From contig CAJTEW010000015.1 in NCBI GenBank assembly GCA_910575605.1, forward strand, positions 34,537 through 98,536: a DNA stretch of 64,000 bases, read 5' to 3'. Position 1 is the stretch's first letter, and every line of letters starts with the position of its first letter. Shown here piece after piece: positions 19,265 through 27,835 of this stretch. This DNA comes from Lachnospiraceae bacterium. Its GTDB lineage: Bacteria; Bacillota; Clostridia; Lachnospirales; Lachnospiraceae. The notes below the pieces were generated by a model that was given only the letters and a program-made list of their open reading frames with translations, had not been told where the DNA came from and searched no databases. The position numbers were made by a program, and so were the translations under genes.

Positions 19265-20635
19265 ATGCCAAAGGAATATAGAACCATACAGGAAGTTGCC
19301 GGACCGCTTATGATGGTAAAGGGCGTAGAGGGCGTCGCATATGATGAGCTTGGTGAAATTGAGCTTGCCAGCGGCGAGAGACGCCGTTGTAAGGTACTGG
19401 AGGTAGATGGAAGCGATGTTGTCGTACAGCTTTTCGAGAATGCCAGCGGTATTAACTTAAGCAACAGTAAAGTACGTTTCCTTGGAAAGAGCATGGAGCT
19501 TGGAGTTTCCGGCGATATGCTGGGGCGTGTATTTGATGGACTGGGACGTCCGATTGACGATGGTCCTGAAATTCTCCCAGAGGAAAGAAGAGATATTAAC
19601 GGTCTGCCTATGAATCCGGCGGCGCGCGTATATCCGGAGGAATTTATCCAGACAGGTGTATCTGCCATCGACGGATTGAATACGCTGGTCCGCGGACAGA
19701 AGCTGCCAATCTTCTCCTGTTCCGGTCTGCCGCATTCACAGCTTGCAGCCCAGATTGCAAGGCAGGCGAAGGTTCGCGGAACGGATGAGAACTTTGCCGT
19801 TGTATTTGCTGCAATGGGTATCACTTTTGAGGAGTCAAACTATTTTATTGAGTCCTTCAAGGAGACGGGAGCTATTGACAGAACTGTACTGTTTATTAAC
19901 CTGGCAAATAACCCGGCAGTTGAGCGTATTTCCACACCGCGTATGGCGCTGACCGCTGCAGAGTATCTTGCATTTGAGAAAGATATGCACGTACTTGTTA
20001 TTTTAACAGATATTACAAACTATGCGGATGCTCTTCGTGAGATTTCCGCTGCTAAGAAGGAAGTTCCGGGCCGTCGTGGTTATCCGGGATATATGTATAC
20101 AGACCTTGCAACTATGTATGAGAGAGCAGGCCGTCAGAGAGGCAAGAACGGAAGTATCACCATGATTCCGATTCTGACTATGCCCGAGGATGATAAGACT
20201 CACCCGATTCCTGACCTTACAGGATATATCACAGAGGGACAGGTAATCTTAAGCCGTGAGTTATATCGTAAGGGCTTACAGCCGCCGATCGATGTATTAC
20301 CTTCACTTTCCCGTCTTAAGGACAAAGGTATAGGCGAGGGCAAGACAAGAGCAGACCACTCTAATACAATGAACCAGTTGTTTGCAGCTTATTCCCGCGG
20401 TAAGGATGCAAAAGAGCTTATGACTATCTTGGGCGAGGCGGCTCTTACCGAGATTGATCTTAAGTATGCAGAATTCGCAGAGGCGTTTGAGAAGGAATAT
20501 GTATCTCAGGGTTACAATAACGACCGCTCCATTGAAGAAACATTGGCTATCGGCTGGAAGCTTCTTTCCATGCTCCCAAGAGCAGAGCTGAAACGTATTG
20601 ACGATAAATTCTTAGACGAATACTACGGAAAGTAG
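19265..20635 (+). CDS. ntpB: V-type ATPase regulatory subunit B
   Basis: This 456-residue non-catalytic subunit alternates with A in the head. It begins [21 protein letters not shown] and carries [38 protein letters not shown] (the P-loop position without a GKT, as normal for B), [19 protein letters not shown], and [21 protein letters not shown]. The C-terminus [17 protein letters not shown] is the family end. It is followed not by a tight junction but by a 121-bp palindromic repeat before ntpD. Confidence 0.98.
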   Translation: MPKEYRTIQEVAGPLMMVKGVEGVAYDELGEIELASGERRRCKVLEVDGSDVVVQLFENASGINLSNSKVRFLGKSMELGVSGDMLGRVFDGLGRPIDDGPEILPEERRDINGLPMNPAARVYPEEFIQTGVSAIDGLNTLVRGQKLPIFSCSGLPHSQLAAQIARQAKVRGTDENFAVVFAAMGITFEESNYFIESFKETGAIDRTVLFINLANNPAVERISTPRMALTAAEYLAFEKDMHVLVILTDITNYADALREISAAKKEVPGRRGYPGYMYTDLATMYERAGRQRGKNGSITMIPILTMPEDDKTHPIPDLTGYITEGQVILSRELYRKGLQPPIDVLPSLSRLKDKGIGEGKTRADHSNTMNQLFAAYSRGKDAKELMTILGEAALTEIDLKYAEFAEAFEKEYVSQGYNNDRSIEETLAIGWKLLSMLPRAELKRIDDKFLDEYYGK

Positions 20636-20642
20636 TGGAACA

Positions 20643-20763
20643 TTGGGGACGGGGTAAAATGAAAAATACCCCGTCCCAGATGGAGAAAAGGGTGTCCCCA
20701 AGATATGGGGACAGGGTAAAATAAATCTGGGACGGGGTATTTTTCATTTTACCCCGTCCCCAA
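20643..20763. repeat. 121-bp palindromic repeat element inside the V-ATPase operon
   Basis: Two 39-bp arms (20643-20681 and 20725-20763) are perfect reverse complements. Each arm is itself a near-palindrome (GGGGACGGGGTA ... TACCCCGTCCC). The 43-bp loop contains another hairpin, TGTCCCCA with TGGGGACA. The same plan is seen around the SRP RNA gene. The element ends 21 bp before the ntpD ATG and leaves its AAGGAGGG ribosome site intact. Confidence 0.92.
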
Positions 20764-20784
20764 CCCGACGAAGGAGGGCAAGAA

Positions 20785-21444
20785 ATGGCATCTAAGCAGA
20801 TAACTCCTACCCGTATGGAGCTGACCAAGACCAAGAGAAAGCTTGTTACTGCCAGAAGGGGCCACAAGCTCCTGAAGGATAAACGTGACGAGTTAATGCG
20901 TCAGTTCCTTGAACTGGTTAAGGAGAATATGGCACTTCGCCAGAAGGTAGAAGCCGGAATCCTCTCTGCAAATAAGAATTTTGTCATAGCTAAGGCCGGA
21001 ATGGACGAGGCGACACTAAATACAGCACTTATGGCGCCGAAGCAGGAAGTTAGTCTTGAGGTGGGAGAAAAGAATGTTATGAGTGTAAATATCCCTGTGT
21101 TTGAGACTAAGACGAGAACTGCAGATGCGAACGATATTTATTCTTATGGTTTTGCATTTACCTCCAGTGATCTGGACGGTGCGGTAAAGTCTTTGGCAGA
21201 TATCCTGCCGGATATGCTGAAACTGGCGGAGACAGAAAAAGCGTGCCAGCTTATGGCGGCGGAGATTGAGAAAACAAGACGCCGTGTTAATGCGTTGGAG
21301 CACGTAACGATTCCGGAGGCTCAGGAAACGATTAAATATATTACGATGAAGCTGGATGAGAATGAAAGAAGCTCCCAGATTCGTTTGATGAAGGTAAAAG
21401 ATATGATGCTTGAAGAAGCGCATCATTATAGTGAAAGAGAGTAA
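20785..21444 (+). CDS. ntpD: V-type ATPase central shaft subunit D
   Basis: This 219-residue subunit forms the long antiparallel coiled coil that rotates inside the A3B3 head. It starts with ITPTRMELTKTKRKLVTARRGHKLLKDKRDELMRQF, the strongly conserved first helix. It ends with the second long helix (EKTRRRVNALEHVTIPEAQETIKYITMKLDENERSSQIRLMKVKDMML region). The start has AAGGAGGGCAAGAA upstream. It is the last gene of the operon and is followed after 6 bp by a strong terminator. Confidence 0.97.
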   Translation: MASKQITPTRMELTKTKRKLVTARRGHKLLKDKRDELMRQFLELVKENMALRQKVEAGILSANKNFVIAKAGMDEATLNTALMAPKQEVSLEVGEKNVMSVNIPVFETKTRTADANDIYSYGFAFTSSDLDGAVKSLADILPDMLKLAETEKACQLMAAEIEKTRRRVNALEHVTIPEAQETIKYITMKLDENERSSQIRLMKVKDMMLEEAHHYSERE

Positions 21445-21450
21445 AAATTA

Positions 21451-21491
21451 AAAATCCGCTGCTATAGAAGGAGCTATAGCAGCGGATTTTT
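21451..21491 (+). terminator. Rho-independent terminator of the V-ATPase operon
   Basis: A perfect 17-bp stem, 21451-21467 with 21474-21490, closes a six-base AAGGAG loop and runs into T residues. The A-rich left flank means it may also work in the other direction. Confidence 0.95.
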
Positions 21492-21512
21492 ATACAAATA
21501 GTTGGTAAATTA

Positions 21513-21551
21513 CAAAAAACACATCTGCAAAAAAGCCGGATGTGTTTTTTT
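21513..21551. terminator. Bidirectional terminator-like hairpin at the left edge of glycan module 1
   Basis: ACACATC (21519-21525) pairs with GATGTGT (21539-21545). The stem is flanked by an A tract on the left and a T tract (21545-21551) on the right, so it can end transcripts from either side. It would stop the leftward promoter at 21616-21644. Confidence 0.75.
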
Positions 21552-21571
21552 ATTATCCACAAAAAAGCAAA

Positions 21572-21719
21572 AAGTACACTATTTGATAATCCTTTTATTT
21601 CTGTTACCCAAGTGAAATATACTACATGATAGACAAAAAGTCAAGAGCACCCGGGTGTATTCCTCTGTTAATTTTGCCCATACCTTTTTATTTCTCCGGG
21701 ATTATCAAATAGTGTACTT
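21572..21719. repeat. Invertible-element candidate 1: 21-bp perfect inverted repeats flanking a promoter
   Basis: Arms 21572-21592 and 21699-21719 are exact reverse complements (AAGTACACTATTTGATAATCC and its complement), separated by 106 bp. The interior holds a leftward sigma70-type promoter. This is the normal design of invertible promoters found before surface-polysaccharide operons. The right arm ends 11 bp before the ATG of the TnpB-like gene. No invertase gene is present in the window. Confidence 0.8.
21616..21644 (-). promoter_or_regulatory. Leftward promoter inside invertible element 1 (off orientation)
   Basis: On the minus strand, TTGACT (21644-21639) is followed by exactly 17 bp and TATATT (21621-21616). 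After inversion of the segment it would face the TnpB-like gene with a leader of about 60 nt. Confidence 0.75.
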
Positions 21720-21730
21720 ATTGAAGCGAA

Positions 21731-23050
21731 ATGTCATCAGAGACGATATGTAAAACAGTTCATCAATATAATAAAAAACCGATTTCGACAGAAGAAATGG
21801 AAAAACTTATAGAGATTGCAGAAGACTATAAGAAAGTAAAGAATTATGTATACTCACGTTTTGGAGGAATCGGCGGTCTGTCAAAAATATATCCTGGCTA
21901 TACAGCACAGAATGAAATGACAAAAAGCGGTCTTCGTTTAAAGCTTAAGATGCCCTCTGCTTATTTCTATCTTGCGGTATTTGATGCATTAGGGGATATT
22001 AAAAGTCAATGGACACGAACAAAATCGAAGATTTTGGAGCTGATTAATAAGAATGAAAATTTTACTGCAGATGAGAAGCACTATCTTCGATTTTTGCTGA
22101 AAGTGAGTAATGCGTTTGAACAGGTATTAATTGGCAGAGAGATTAGACTTAAAAAAGAAATAGATGAACAGTACACACTTTTAGCAGAAAAGATAGATAC
22201 CGGAAAGCTGCATCGATATCTGTGTAGACAGGTTCGAAAATATCATGTAAAACAGCATACTGAAAAAGCAGAAGGGTTTTCTATTTCTGAACGCGCATAT
22301 CGATACGCAGATCATGGAATTTATATTTCCATAAAAGAGAAGAGAAAACGTATTTTTATTCCCCTCACAGACAACAATCGGTACAAGACCCAGCTTTATA
22401 TAAGTCTCTATCCAGAAAAGTGCAATATAGAGATAAAAGTACCTTTGTATGTGTCAGTGCAAAAATTTGAAGACTATACGCGTCAAGTAGGAATTGCCAT
22501 GGGAATGTATACAATGCTGACAACGGATGAAGGGCATTGTTATGGAGAAGAGTTAGGCAGGTATCAGATAGCATATGCAGACTGGCTGAGAATCCAGGCA
22601 AGGAGCTACAGCCTTAACAAGGAGCAGAATCCTGGGAGAGAAAAATATAAGTCAAAAAGGCGGAAACTTCAGGAGCAGCTGCACAATTATATTAACCATG
22701 AACTGAATCAGTTTCTCCAGACAGAAAAGCCAGAGAGTATTTATATTGTAAAGTTACCTAAACCGCAGGCCGGAGGAATGAATAAAGAAATAAACAATTC
22801 TGTTACTAAGTGGCAGAGAGGATATATCCGTAAACGTTTGGAACAAAAGTGTAAAGAGCAGTCAGTTGAAATCGTAGAAGTTCTTGGAAAAGATATCAGC
22901 AATGAATGCAGCAGATGCGGAAAAATAGGACAAAAGTCAGAAGGACGATTTGTATGTCCTGCATGCGGTTATGATATCCAGGAAAAAGTGAATACTGCCC
23001 GTAATGTAAAAAAACGGGGGCAGGGCGAAGGGATATTATATCAGTCATAA
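21731..23050 (+). CDS. TnpB-family protein lacking all RuvC catalytic residues (TldR-like), copy 1
   Basis: This 439-residue protein has the layout of TnpB, the RNA-guided nuclease of IS605/IS1341 elements. It has a helical N-terminal half with KVKNYVYSRFGGIGGLSKIYPG, a RuvC-like region from about 245, and a C-terminal zinc ribbon with Cys393, Cys396, Cys409 and Cys412. The three positions where TnpB has its acidic active site carry other residues: Ala256 in VGIAMGMY (Asp expected), Lys341 in IYIVKLP (Glu expected), and Lys419 in QEKVNTARN (Asp expected). It is therefore predicted to bind nucleic acid without cutting. No tnpA is nearby. The ATG has no strong ribosome site. It stands between an invertible promoter and a conserved RNA, ahead of a glycan operon, and has a paralogue at 50264-51577. 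Confidence 0.88.
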   Translation: MSSETICKTVHQYNKKPISTEEMEKLIEIAEDYKKVKNYVYSRFGGIGGLSKIYPGYTAQNEMTKSGLRLKLKMPSAYFYLAVFDALGDIKSQWTRTKSKILELINKNENFTADEKHYLRFLLKVSNAFEQVLIGREIRLKKEIDEQYTLLAEKIDTGKLHRYLCRQVRKYHVKQHTEKAEGFSISERAYRYADHGIYISIKEKRKRIFIPLTDNNRYKTQLYISLYPEKCNIEIKVPLYVSVQKFEDYTRQVGIAMGMYTMLTTDEGHCYGEELGRYQIAYADWLRIQARSYSLNKEQNPGREKYKSKRRKLQEQLHNYINHELNQFLQTEKPESIYIVKLPKPQAGGMNKEINNSVTKWQRGYIRKRLEQKCKEQSVEIVEVLGKDISNECSRCGKIGQKSEGRFVCPACGYDIQEKVNTARNVKKRGQGEGILYQS

Positions 23051-23314
23051 GAACAGCCATTTAGATAAATTTCGGTGATAAGCCGAGATTTTACCGAAAG
23101 GACTAAAGGTGCAGGTTCATGATATAAAAACAATTTACGGCATTAGAAGGCAGTGATTCAGAACTTTTCTGAAGGCTGCGCATTGGGTATGCCAGGACCT
23201 TGTGAACATGCCAGTTAGACGGAAAGCCGAAAGCTTATGCATGACGTAACAGGGAGCGAAGCAGAGTAATCTGCATCATCCGACAGAATGTTTCTTGGGG
23301 ATGACCAATGTGCC
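23046..23314 (+). ncRNA. Conserved structured RNA downstream of TnpB-like gene, copy 1 (omega-RNA-like)
   Basis: This 269-nt stretch starts at the stop codon of the TnpB-like gene and is conserved with 51579-51842, although neither encodes a protein. Shared blocks include AGAACAGCCATTTAGATAAA, GATTTTACCGAAAGGACTAAA, ACGGCATTAGAAGGCAG, TATGCCAGGACCTTGTGAAC, CAGGGAGCGAAGCAGA and GACCAATGTGCC. Stems seen: TTTCGGT (23070-23076) with ACCGAAA (23093-23099), and GCAGA (23261-23265) with TCTGC (23270-23274). Position and length fit the guide RNA of TnpB-type proteins, whose scaffold overlaps the 3' end of the gene. An operon leader or antitermination RNA is the main alternative. Confidence 0.7.
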
Positions 23315-23358
23315 TTATTTTATAATGGAGAAAATTATAATTATATTAGGGAGAAAAA

Positions 23359-24075
23359 ATGGCGAAAGCGTTAATATTTGCAGGAGGATCCGGAAGGCGG
23401 ATGAATTCCCGTTCAAAACCGAAACAATTTTTGGAAATGCACGGAAAGCCTATTATTATTTATACACTGGAGCACTTCGAATATCATGAGGAAATAACAG
23501 AAATTATTGTAGTATGTATTAGTGAATGGATAGAAGAATTAAAAGTACTTTTGGGGCGCTATGGGATAAGAAAAGTTTCTACAATTATTCCGGGCGGAGA
23601 GACAGGACATGATTCTATCCGGTTAGGGCTTGAAGCAATGAAGACTGACACAGCTGATGATGAAATTGTACTTATTCATGACGGAGTACGTCCGTTGATT
23701 AATGCAGAACTAATAAGTAAGAACATAGAAGAAACTATAAAGTATTGTAATGCTATTACAGTAGAGTCAGTCAGAGAAAGTGTTGTACAGTGTGCAGACG
23801 GAGAAAAAATTACAAATGTGCCGCCGCGTGAACAGATGTATATCGCAAAAGCTCCTCAGACTTTTTATTATAAAAATATTTTAAGGCTTTATGAAAAATC
23901 CGTGGAAGATGGTATACGCTCCATAGATTCCGCACATTTATGCAGTCTTTATCATGAGCCTATGCACATGGTAAAGAGTACCAAGAACAATATAAAAATA
24001 ACAGAGCCTGTAGACTATTATATTTTCAGGGCTTTGTATGAGGCGATAGAGGGGCAGCAGATATTTGGAATATAG
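23359..24075 (+). CDS. IspD/TarI-family cytidylyltransferase, module 1
   Basis: This 238-residue enzyme transfers CMP from CTP to a phosphorylated polyol. The motifs are ALIFAGGSGRRMNSRSKPKQF (nucleotide loop and catalytic Lys), VLIHDGVRPLI, and ITEPVDYYIF near the end. The family includes IspD (methylerythritol phosphate) and TarI (ribitol 5-phosphate). Placement as the first gene of a glycan operon, directly ahead of a teichoic-acid-type transferase, favours a TarI-like role in making a CDP-polyol, although no tarJ reductase is adjacent. AGGGAG precedes the ATG. A paralogue is at 59304-60017. Confidence 0.88.
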   Translation: MAKALIFAGGSGRRMNSRSKPKQFLEMHGKPIIIYTLEHFEYHEEITEIIVVCISEWIEELKVLLGRYGIRKVSTIIPGGETGHDSIRLGLEAMKTDTADDEIVLIHDGVRPLINAELISKNIEETIKYCNAITVESVRESVVQCADGEKITNVPPREQMYIAKAPQTFYYKNILRLYEKSVEDGIRSIDSAHLCSLYHEPMHMVKSTKNNIKITEPVDYYIFRALYEAIEGQQIFGI

Positions 24076-24088
24076 GGAGTGTTTGGAA

Positions 24089-26674
24089 ATGTCATATAAA
24101 AAGAAGGAATTGCTTGGAATTATCGCTTCACTGCAAAAGATAAATGAAGCCTTTGAAAGCGGATGTAATTTAGATATGACAGCAGCGGCGGAGGCACTGG
24201 CAAATTGTCAGGAATCAGCAATAATGGTTGGAAATAGTGTAGAAGCCTATGGAGAGCCGGGGGAAGAAATTGTCCATATCTTAGAAGAATACTGTGAAGG
24301 TATTTATCAGATGAGCATTTCGCTTGGTGATACAAATCAACGAAAAAAAATATCTAAAAAGATTCAGAAACAATTATTTCAGGTCAGCAATAAAATTAAA
24401 TATTCTTTACCGGATAACAAGAGAGTTATTCTTTTTTTGCCATATAAGGCAGCTATGTGGGACAGTATGGAAAGTATATGGGAAAATACAGCCAATGATG
24501 AAAGTTGTGAGGCTCATGTAGTTCCCATTCCGTATTTTGAAAAGAAGCCTGATGGTTCGTTTGGAGAGATGTTTTATGAGGGAGATCTATATCCAGATTA
24601 TGTATCTGCGATTGGATGGGAGACATATGATCTGGAGAAGAATAGACCCGACGTAGTTTATATACATAATCCATATGATAATTGTAACAAGGTGACAAGT
24701 ATTCATCCTGATTTTTATATAGAAAGATTAAAAAATTATTCAGATCAGATAGTATATGTACCATATTTTTCAACGCTTAGTTTTGTGGAAAAGCATTTCT
24801 GTGTGGCTCCGGGAACATTGTATGCGGATAAGGTCATTGTCCAGACAAATAGTATAAAGAAGATTTACCAAAAAGCAATAAGAGAGTTTGAAAAAGAAAA
24901 TGGCTGGCCTAAAAATTATTTTCACGAGAAGGAAAAGTTTCTGGTATACGGAAGCCCAAAGCTTGACAGAGCACTGCATTTAAAGGACAGAGACTATGAA
25001 ATTCCAGATGAATGGAAGAACATCGTTTATCAAAGCGATGGAAGCAGAAAAAAAGTAATTCTATTTAATACATCTGTACAGGAATTACTTTTATATGCAG
25101 AGCAGCAGTTGGAAAAAATAAGGAATGTCATTGCTTTATTTCAAAAGGAGCAGGATGTTGTGCTCTTATGGAGACCTCATCCGCTTAACGAGAGTACGGC
25201 GAAGGCAATGCTTCCGCATATTCTAAAGGAGTATTTGGAGATTAAGCAATCCTTTAAGGAATTAAAAATTGGTATTTTAGATGACACTCCTGACTTGTAC
25301 AGGGCCATTGCGGTCAGTGATGCTTATTATGGGACTGGAGGATCATTGATAACGCTTTATGGGCTTACTGGAAAGCCCATTATGAGGGAGAATACAGAGA
25401 TATTGGATTTAGAAAAAGGAAATGTAAATCGTTATGCGGCTTTTACCTATGCACATATAGAGTCAAATGGAACTTTGTGGTTTAGCAATATGGAGTTTAA
25501 CAGCCTTTTCTTTTACGATATCCAGGCAGATAAATTAACATGGAAAGGAATGTTCCCTAATGAACTATTTTATAGAAAACATATTTATTCAAAATATATA
25601 AAATACAAAAATAAATTAGTTTTTCCACCCTTTGCAGGTAATGAAATCGCTATTTACGATATGGATAAGGAAGAATTTAAAAAAATATTGATTGAAAGAG
25701 AAGGAATAAAAAAAACACAATTTTACGGTACGGCAGTTTATGGTTCCCGTTTTTTTGCCTTTGGAGCAGAGCTTGGGGTAACTGTAATTATGGATATGGA
25801 TACGTTTGATATAACATATCAGGAAGATATGTATAAAGAACTGAAGAAATACTGCACATATACAGACAGCTACTTTATAGGAGCTGATGTGGTGACGGTA
25901 GATAGTATTTGCTATCTTTTTTCTAAAAGAGCAAATATTATTGTAGAATTTCACATGGATGATCTGACTTATAAGTTTTGGACTATAGGAGGTAAGAGGG
26001 ACCGATTTCAAAGCATGCAGAAATTCAGGGATAAAATATATTTGTTTCCTAAAAGTGGTAATAAAATTATTTGCTGGGATTTTCATAAAGGCACCGAATA
26101 TGAGATTGTGAGTCCAGATCCAGATATTCAGTTAGATAATGCCTATAATTACAGTTGCGAATATGATGACGAATTATATTTATTTGCTTTTTTAGGAAAT
26201 CACAATGCTAAAATTCCGAGAGGAAGAGAAGAAATAGAGATTATAGAAAAAGATATAGATGAATATGGGCAGGACGGACCAATAGAGATTGATATCAATT
26301 CTTTTCCAGAACAGAAAATATCATGGTCATGCACTAAAGGAGATTATATCTACTATTTCTCGACTATGAACAAGATGCTTTATATAAAAGATATGAAAAC
26401 AGGGCAGCTGGATAAAAGGCATTTATTAATTTCAAATGAAGACTTTGCCAAATTAAGGAAAGAATGTTTGTTCTGGAATCGGGAAGAATGTACTACTTCA
26501 ATGCAATGTATCTATAAGGAAAATATAAAATTAACATTAAGCGATTATGTTGAATGGTTAAAAGGACATAACACTTTAATATCAGAAAATCAAAGGAGAC
26601 TGTTTTTACAGGAGAATGCGGAGAATCATGATAATTGTGGAATATTGTGTCATCAAAAAATTAATTTGGCCTAA
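24089..26674 (+). CDS. TagB/TagF-like polyolphosphate transferase with long C-terminal extension, module 1
   Basis: This 861-residue protein has a helical N-terminus (1-110) followed by a GT-B-like domain related to CDP-glycerol glycerophosphotransferases: ILFLPYKAAMWDSMESIW, PDVVYIHNPYDN, VLLWRPHPLNE and VSDAYYGTGGSLITLYGLTGKPI. From about residue 440 a 400-residue extension shows repeated short strand patterns (IYLFPKSGNKIICWD, LYLFAFLGNH, IYYFSTMNKMLYIKD) suggestive of a beta-propeller. The start at 24089 is chosen because AGGGAG lies 9 nt upstream; an in-frame ATG at 24065 overlaps the previous gene. It probably adds phosphopolyol units to a membrane-linked glycan. The paralogue at 51900-54398 has the same architecture. 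Confidence 0.8.
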   Translation: MSYKKKELLGIIASLQKINEAFESGCNLDMTAAAEALANCQESAIMVGNSVEAYGEPGEEIVHILEEYCEGIYQMSISLGDTNQRKKISKKIQKQLFQVSNKIKYSLPDNKRVILFLPYKAAMWDSMESIWENTANDESCEAHVVPIPYFEKKPDGSFGEMFYEGDLYPDYVSAIGWETYDLEKNRPDVVYIHNPYDNCNKVTSIHPDFYIERLKNYSDQIVYVPYFSTLSFVEKHFCVAPGTLYADKVIVQTNSIKKIYQKAIREFEKENGWPKNYFHEKEKFLVYGSPKLDRALHLKDRDYEIPDEWKNIVYQSDGSRKKVILFNTSVQELLLYAEQQLEKIRNVIALFQKEQDVVLLWRPHPLNESTAKAMLPHILKEYLEIKQSFKELKIGILDDTPDLYRAIAVSDAYYGTGGSLITLYGLTGKPIMRENTEILDLEKGNVNRYAAFTYAHIESNGTLWFSNMEFNSLFFYDIQADKLTWKGMFPNELFYRKHIYSKYIKYKNKLVFPPFAGNEIAIYDMDKEEFKKILIEREGIKKTQFYGTAVYGSRFFAFGAELGVTVIMDMDTFDITYQEDMYKELKKYCTYTDSYFIGADVVTVDSICYLFSKRANIIVEFHMDDLTYKFWTIGGKRDRFQSMQKFRDKIYLFPKSGNKIICWDFHKGTEYEIVSPDPDIQLDNAYNYSCEYDDELYLFAFLGNHNAKIPRGREEIEIIEKDIDEYGQDGPIEIDINSFPEQKISWSCTKGDYIYYFSTMNKMLYIKDMKTGQLDKRHLLISNEDFAKLRKECLFWNREECTTSMQCIYKENIKLTLSDYVEWLKGHNTLISENQRRLFLQENAENHDNCGILCHQKINLA

Positions 26675-26688
26675 ATGGGAGAACCATA

Positions 26689-27801
26689 ATGAAAAAGAAT
26701 ATATATGTTGTTAAGCCATCATTACCACCCCTCGAGGAATTTGTAAGAGAAATAGAGGATATGTGGGAAACTGGTATCATGACTCATCAAGGCCCGAAAC
26801 ATAATAAGCTTCAGGCTGAGTTAGAAAAATTTATGGAAATGCCAAATGTAACGTTATTTGCAAATGGGCATCTGGCATTGGAGCTAGGGCTGGAATCACA
26901 AAAAATGACTGGAGAAGTTATAACTACTCCGTTTACTTTTGGATCGACAACACAGGCAATTTTAAGAAATAAACTCAAACCAGTTTTTTGTGATATCAGG
27001 GAGGATGATTACACAATAGATTGTGACATGCTGGAAAACCTAATTACTGAAAAAACATGTGCGATTGTTCCGGTTCATGTTTATGGAAATATATGTGATG
27101 TGGAAAGAATTCAGAAAATTGCGGAGCGCTTTAAGCTAAAAGTTATTTACGATGCGGCACATGCATTTGGAGAGCTGTATAAAGGCAAGCATATTGCGCA
27201 ATTTGGCGATATGTCTATGTTTAGCTTTCACGCAACTAAGGTACTAAATACAGTTGAAGGCGGCTGTCTGGCATATAAGGATGGAAGTAAAACACAATAT
27301 TTAGAAGGCCTCAGACAGTTTGGACAGATTGTACATACTGATTCGGTTCCATATATTGGAACAAATGCAAAAATGACAGATATGCATGCGGCAATGGGGC
27401 TGTGTAATTTGCGGCATGTCCAGGAATATGTACAAAAACGAAAAATGGTAGTCGAAAGATATATAAGACATTTATCTGGTATTGATGGAATTAAGCTAAA
27501 CAGGATTCAAAAGGATGTTGTATCAAATTACGCGTATTTTCCAGTTGTATTCGAAGAAAAAAATTCAGGAATAACCCGGGATATGGTGATGAAAAGATTA
27601 GAGGAACATCATATTTTTGTTAGAAAATATTTTTATCCATTATGCAGTGATTTTGAATGCTGTAAGGAAATAGGAATACAGGCAGATGTTCCGGTTGCCG
27701 CTTATATGTCGGAGAGAGTCCTTACATTGCCATGTTATTCTGAGTTAGAGCTTGAAGATGTTGATTATATATGTGATGTAATTAAAAGAATGTATGTATA
27801 A
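26689..27801 (+). CDS. DegT/DnrJ/EryC1/StrS-family sugar aminotransferase
   Basis: This 370-residue PLP enzyme converts a nucleotide keto-sugar to an amino sugar. The Schiff-base Lys is residue 184 in SFHATKVLNTVEGG. Asp155, in VIYDAAHAFG, binds the PLP ring nitrogen. ITTPFTFGSTTQAILR and VPVHVYGNICD are family motifs. It precedes a sugar ketoreductase and an NDP-hexose 2,3-dehydratase, an order seen in deoxyaminosugar pathways, so its substrate is probably a 3- or 4-keto deoxyhexose. The start has GGGAGAACC upstream. Confidence 0.93.
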   Translation: MKKNIYVVKPSLPPLEEFVREIEDMWETGIMTHQGPKHNKLQAELEKFMEMPNVTLFANGHLALELGLESQKMTGEVITTPFTFGSTTQAILRNKLKPVFCDIREDDYTIDCDMLENLITEKTCAIVPVHVYGNICDVERIQKIAERFKLKVIYDAAHAFGELYKGKHIAQFGDMSMFSFHATKVLNTVEGGCLAYKDGSKTQYLEGLRQFGQIVHTDSVPYIGTNAKMTDMHAAMGLCNLRHVQEYVQKRKMVVERYIRHLSGIDGIKLNRIQKDVVSNYAYFPVVFEEKNSGITRDMVMKRLEEHHIFVRKYFYPLCSDFECCKEIGIQADVPVAAYMSERVLTLPCYSELELEDVDYICDVIKRMYV

Positions 27802-27835
27802 TAAATAATTTTGTTAAAGAACGGGGATAAAGTAA

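Noticed and set aside
21572..21719. Inverted repeat read as a simple terminator hairpin
   Set aside because: The arms are 106 bp apart, there is no T tract, and a well-spaced promoter lies between them; true terminators are separately present at 21451-21491 and 21513-21551.
21572..23314. Ordinary IS605/IS1341 insertion sequence
   Set aside because: There is no tnpA, all catalytic residues of the TnpB-like protein are replaced, and the same unit with promoter inverted repeats recurs at a second glycan module. An origin from such an element is still likely.
23046..23314. CRISPR array or tRNA gene in the noncoding stretch
   Set aside because: There are no regularly spaced direct repeats and no tRNA T-loop or anticodon arm pattern.
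23295..23489. A 64-residue ORF overlapping the start of the cytidylyltransferase
   Set aside because: It is in a different frame over the conserved N-terminus of the cytidylyltransferase and extends into the RNA region; no support.
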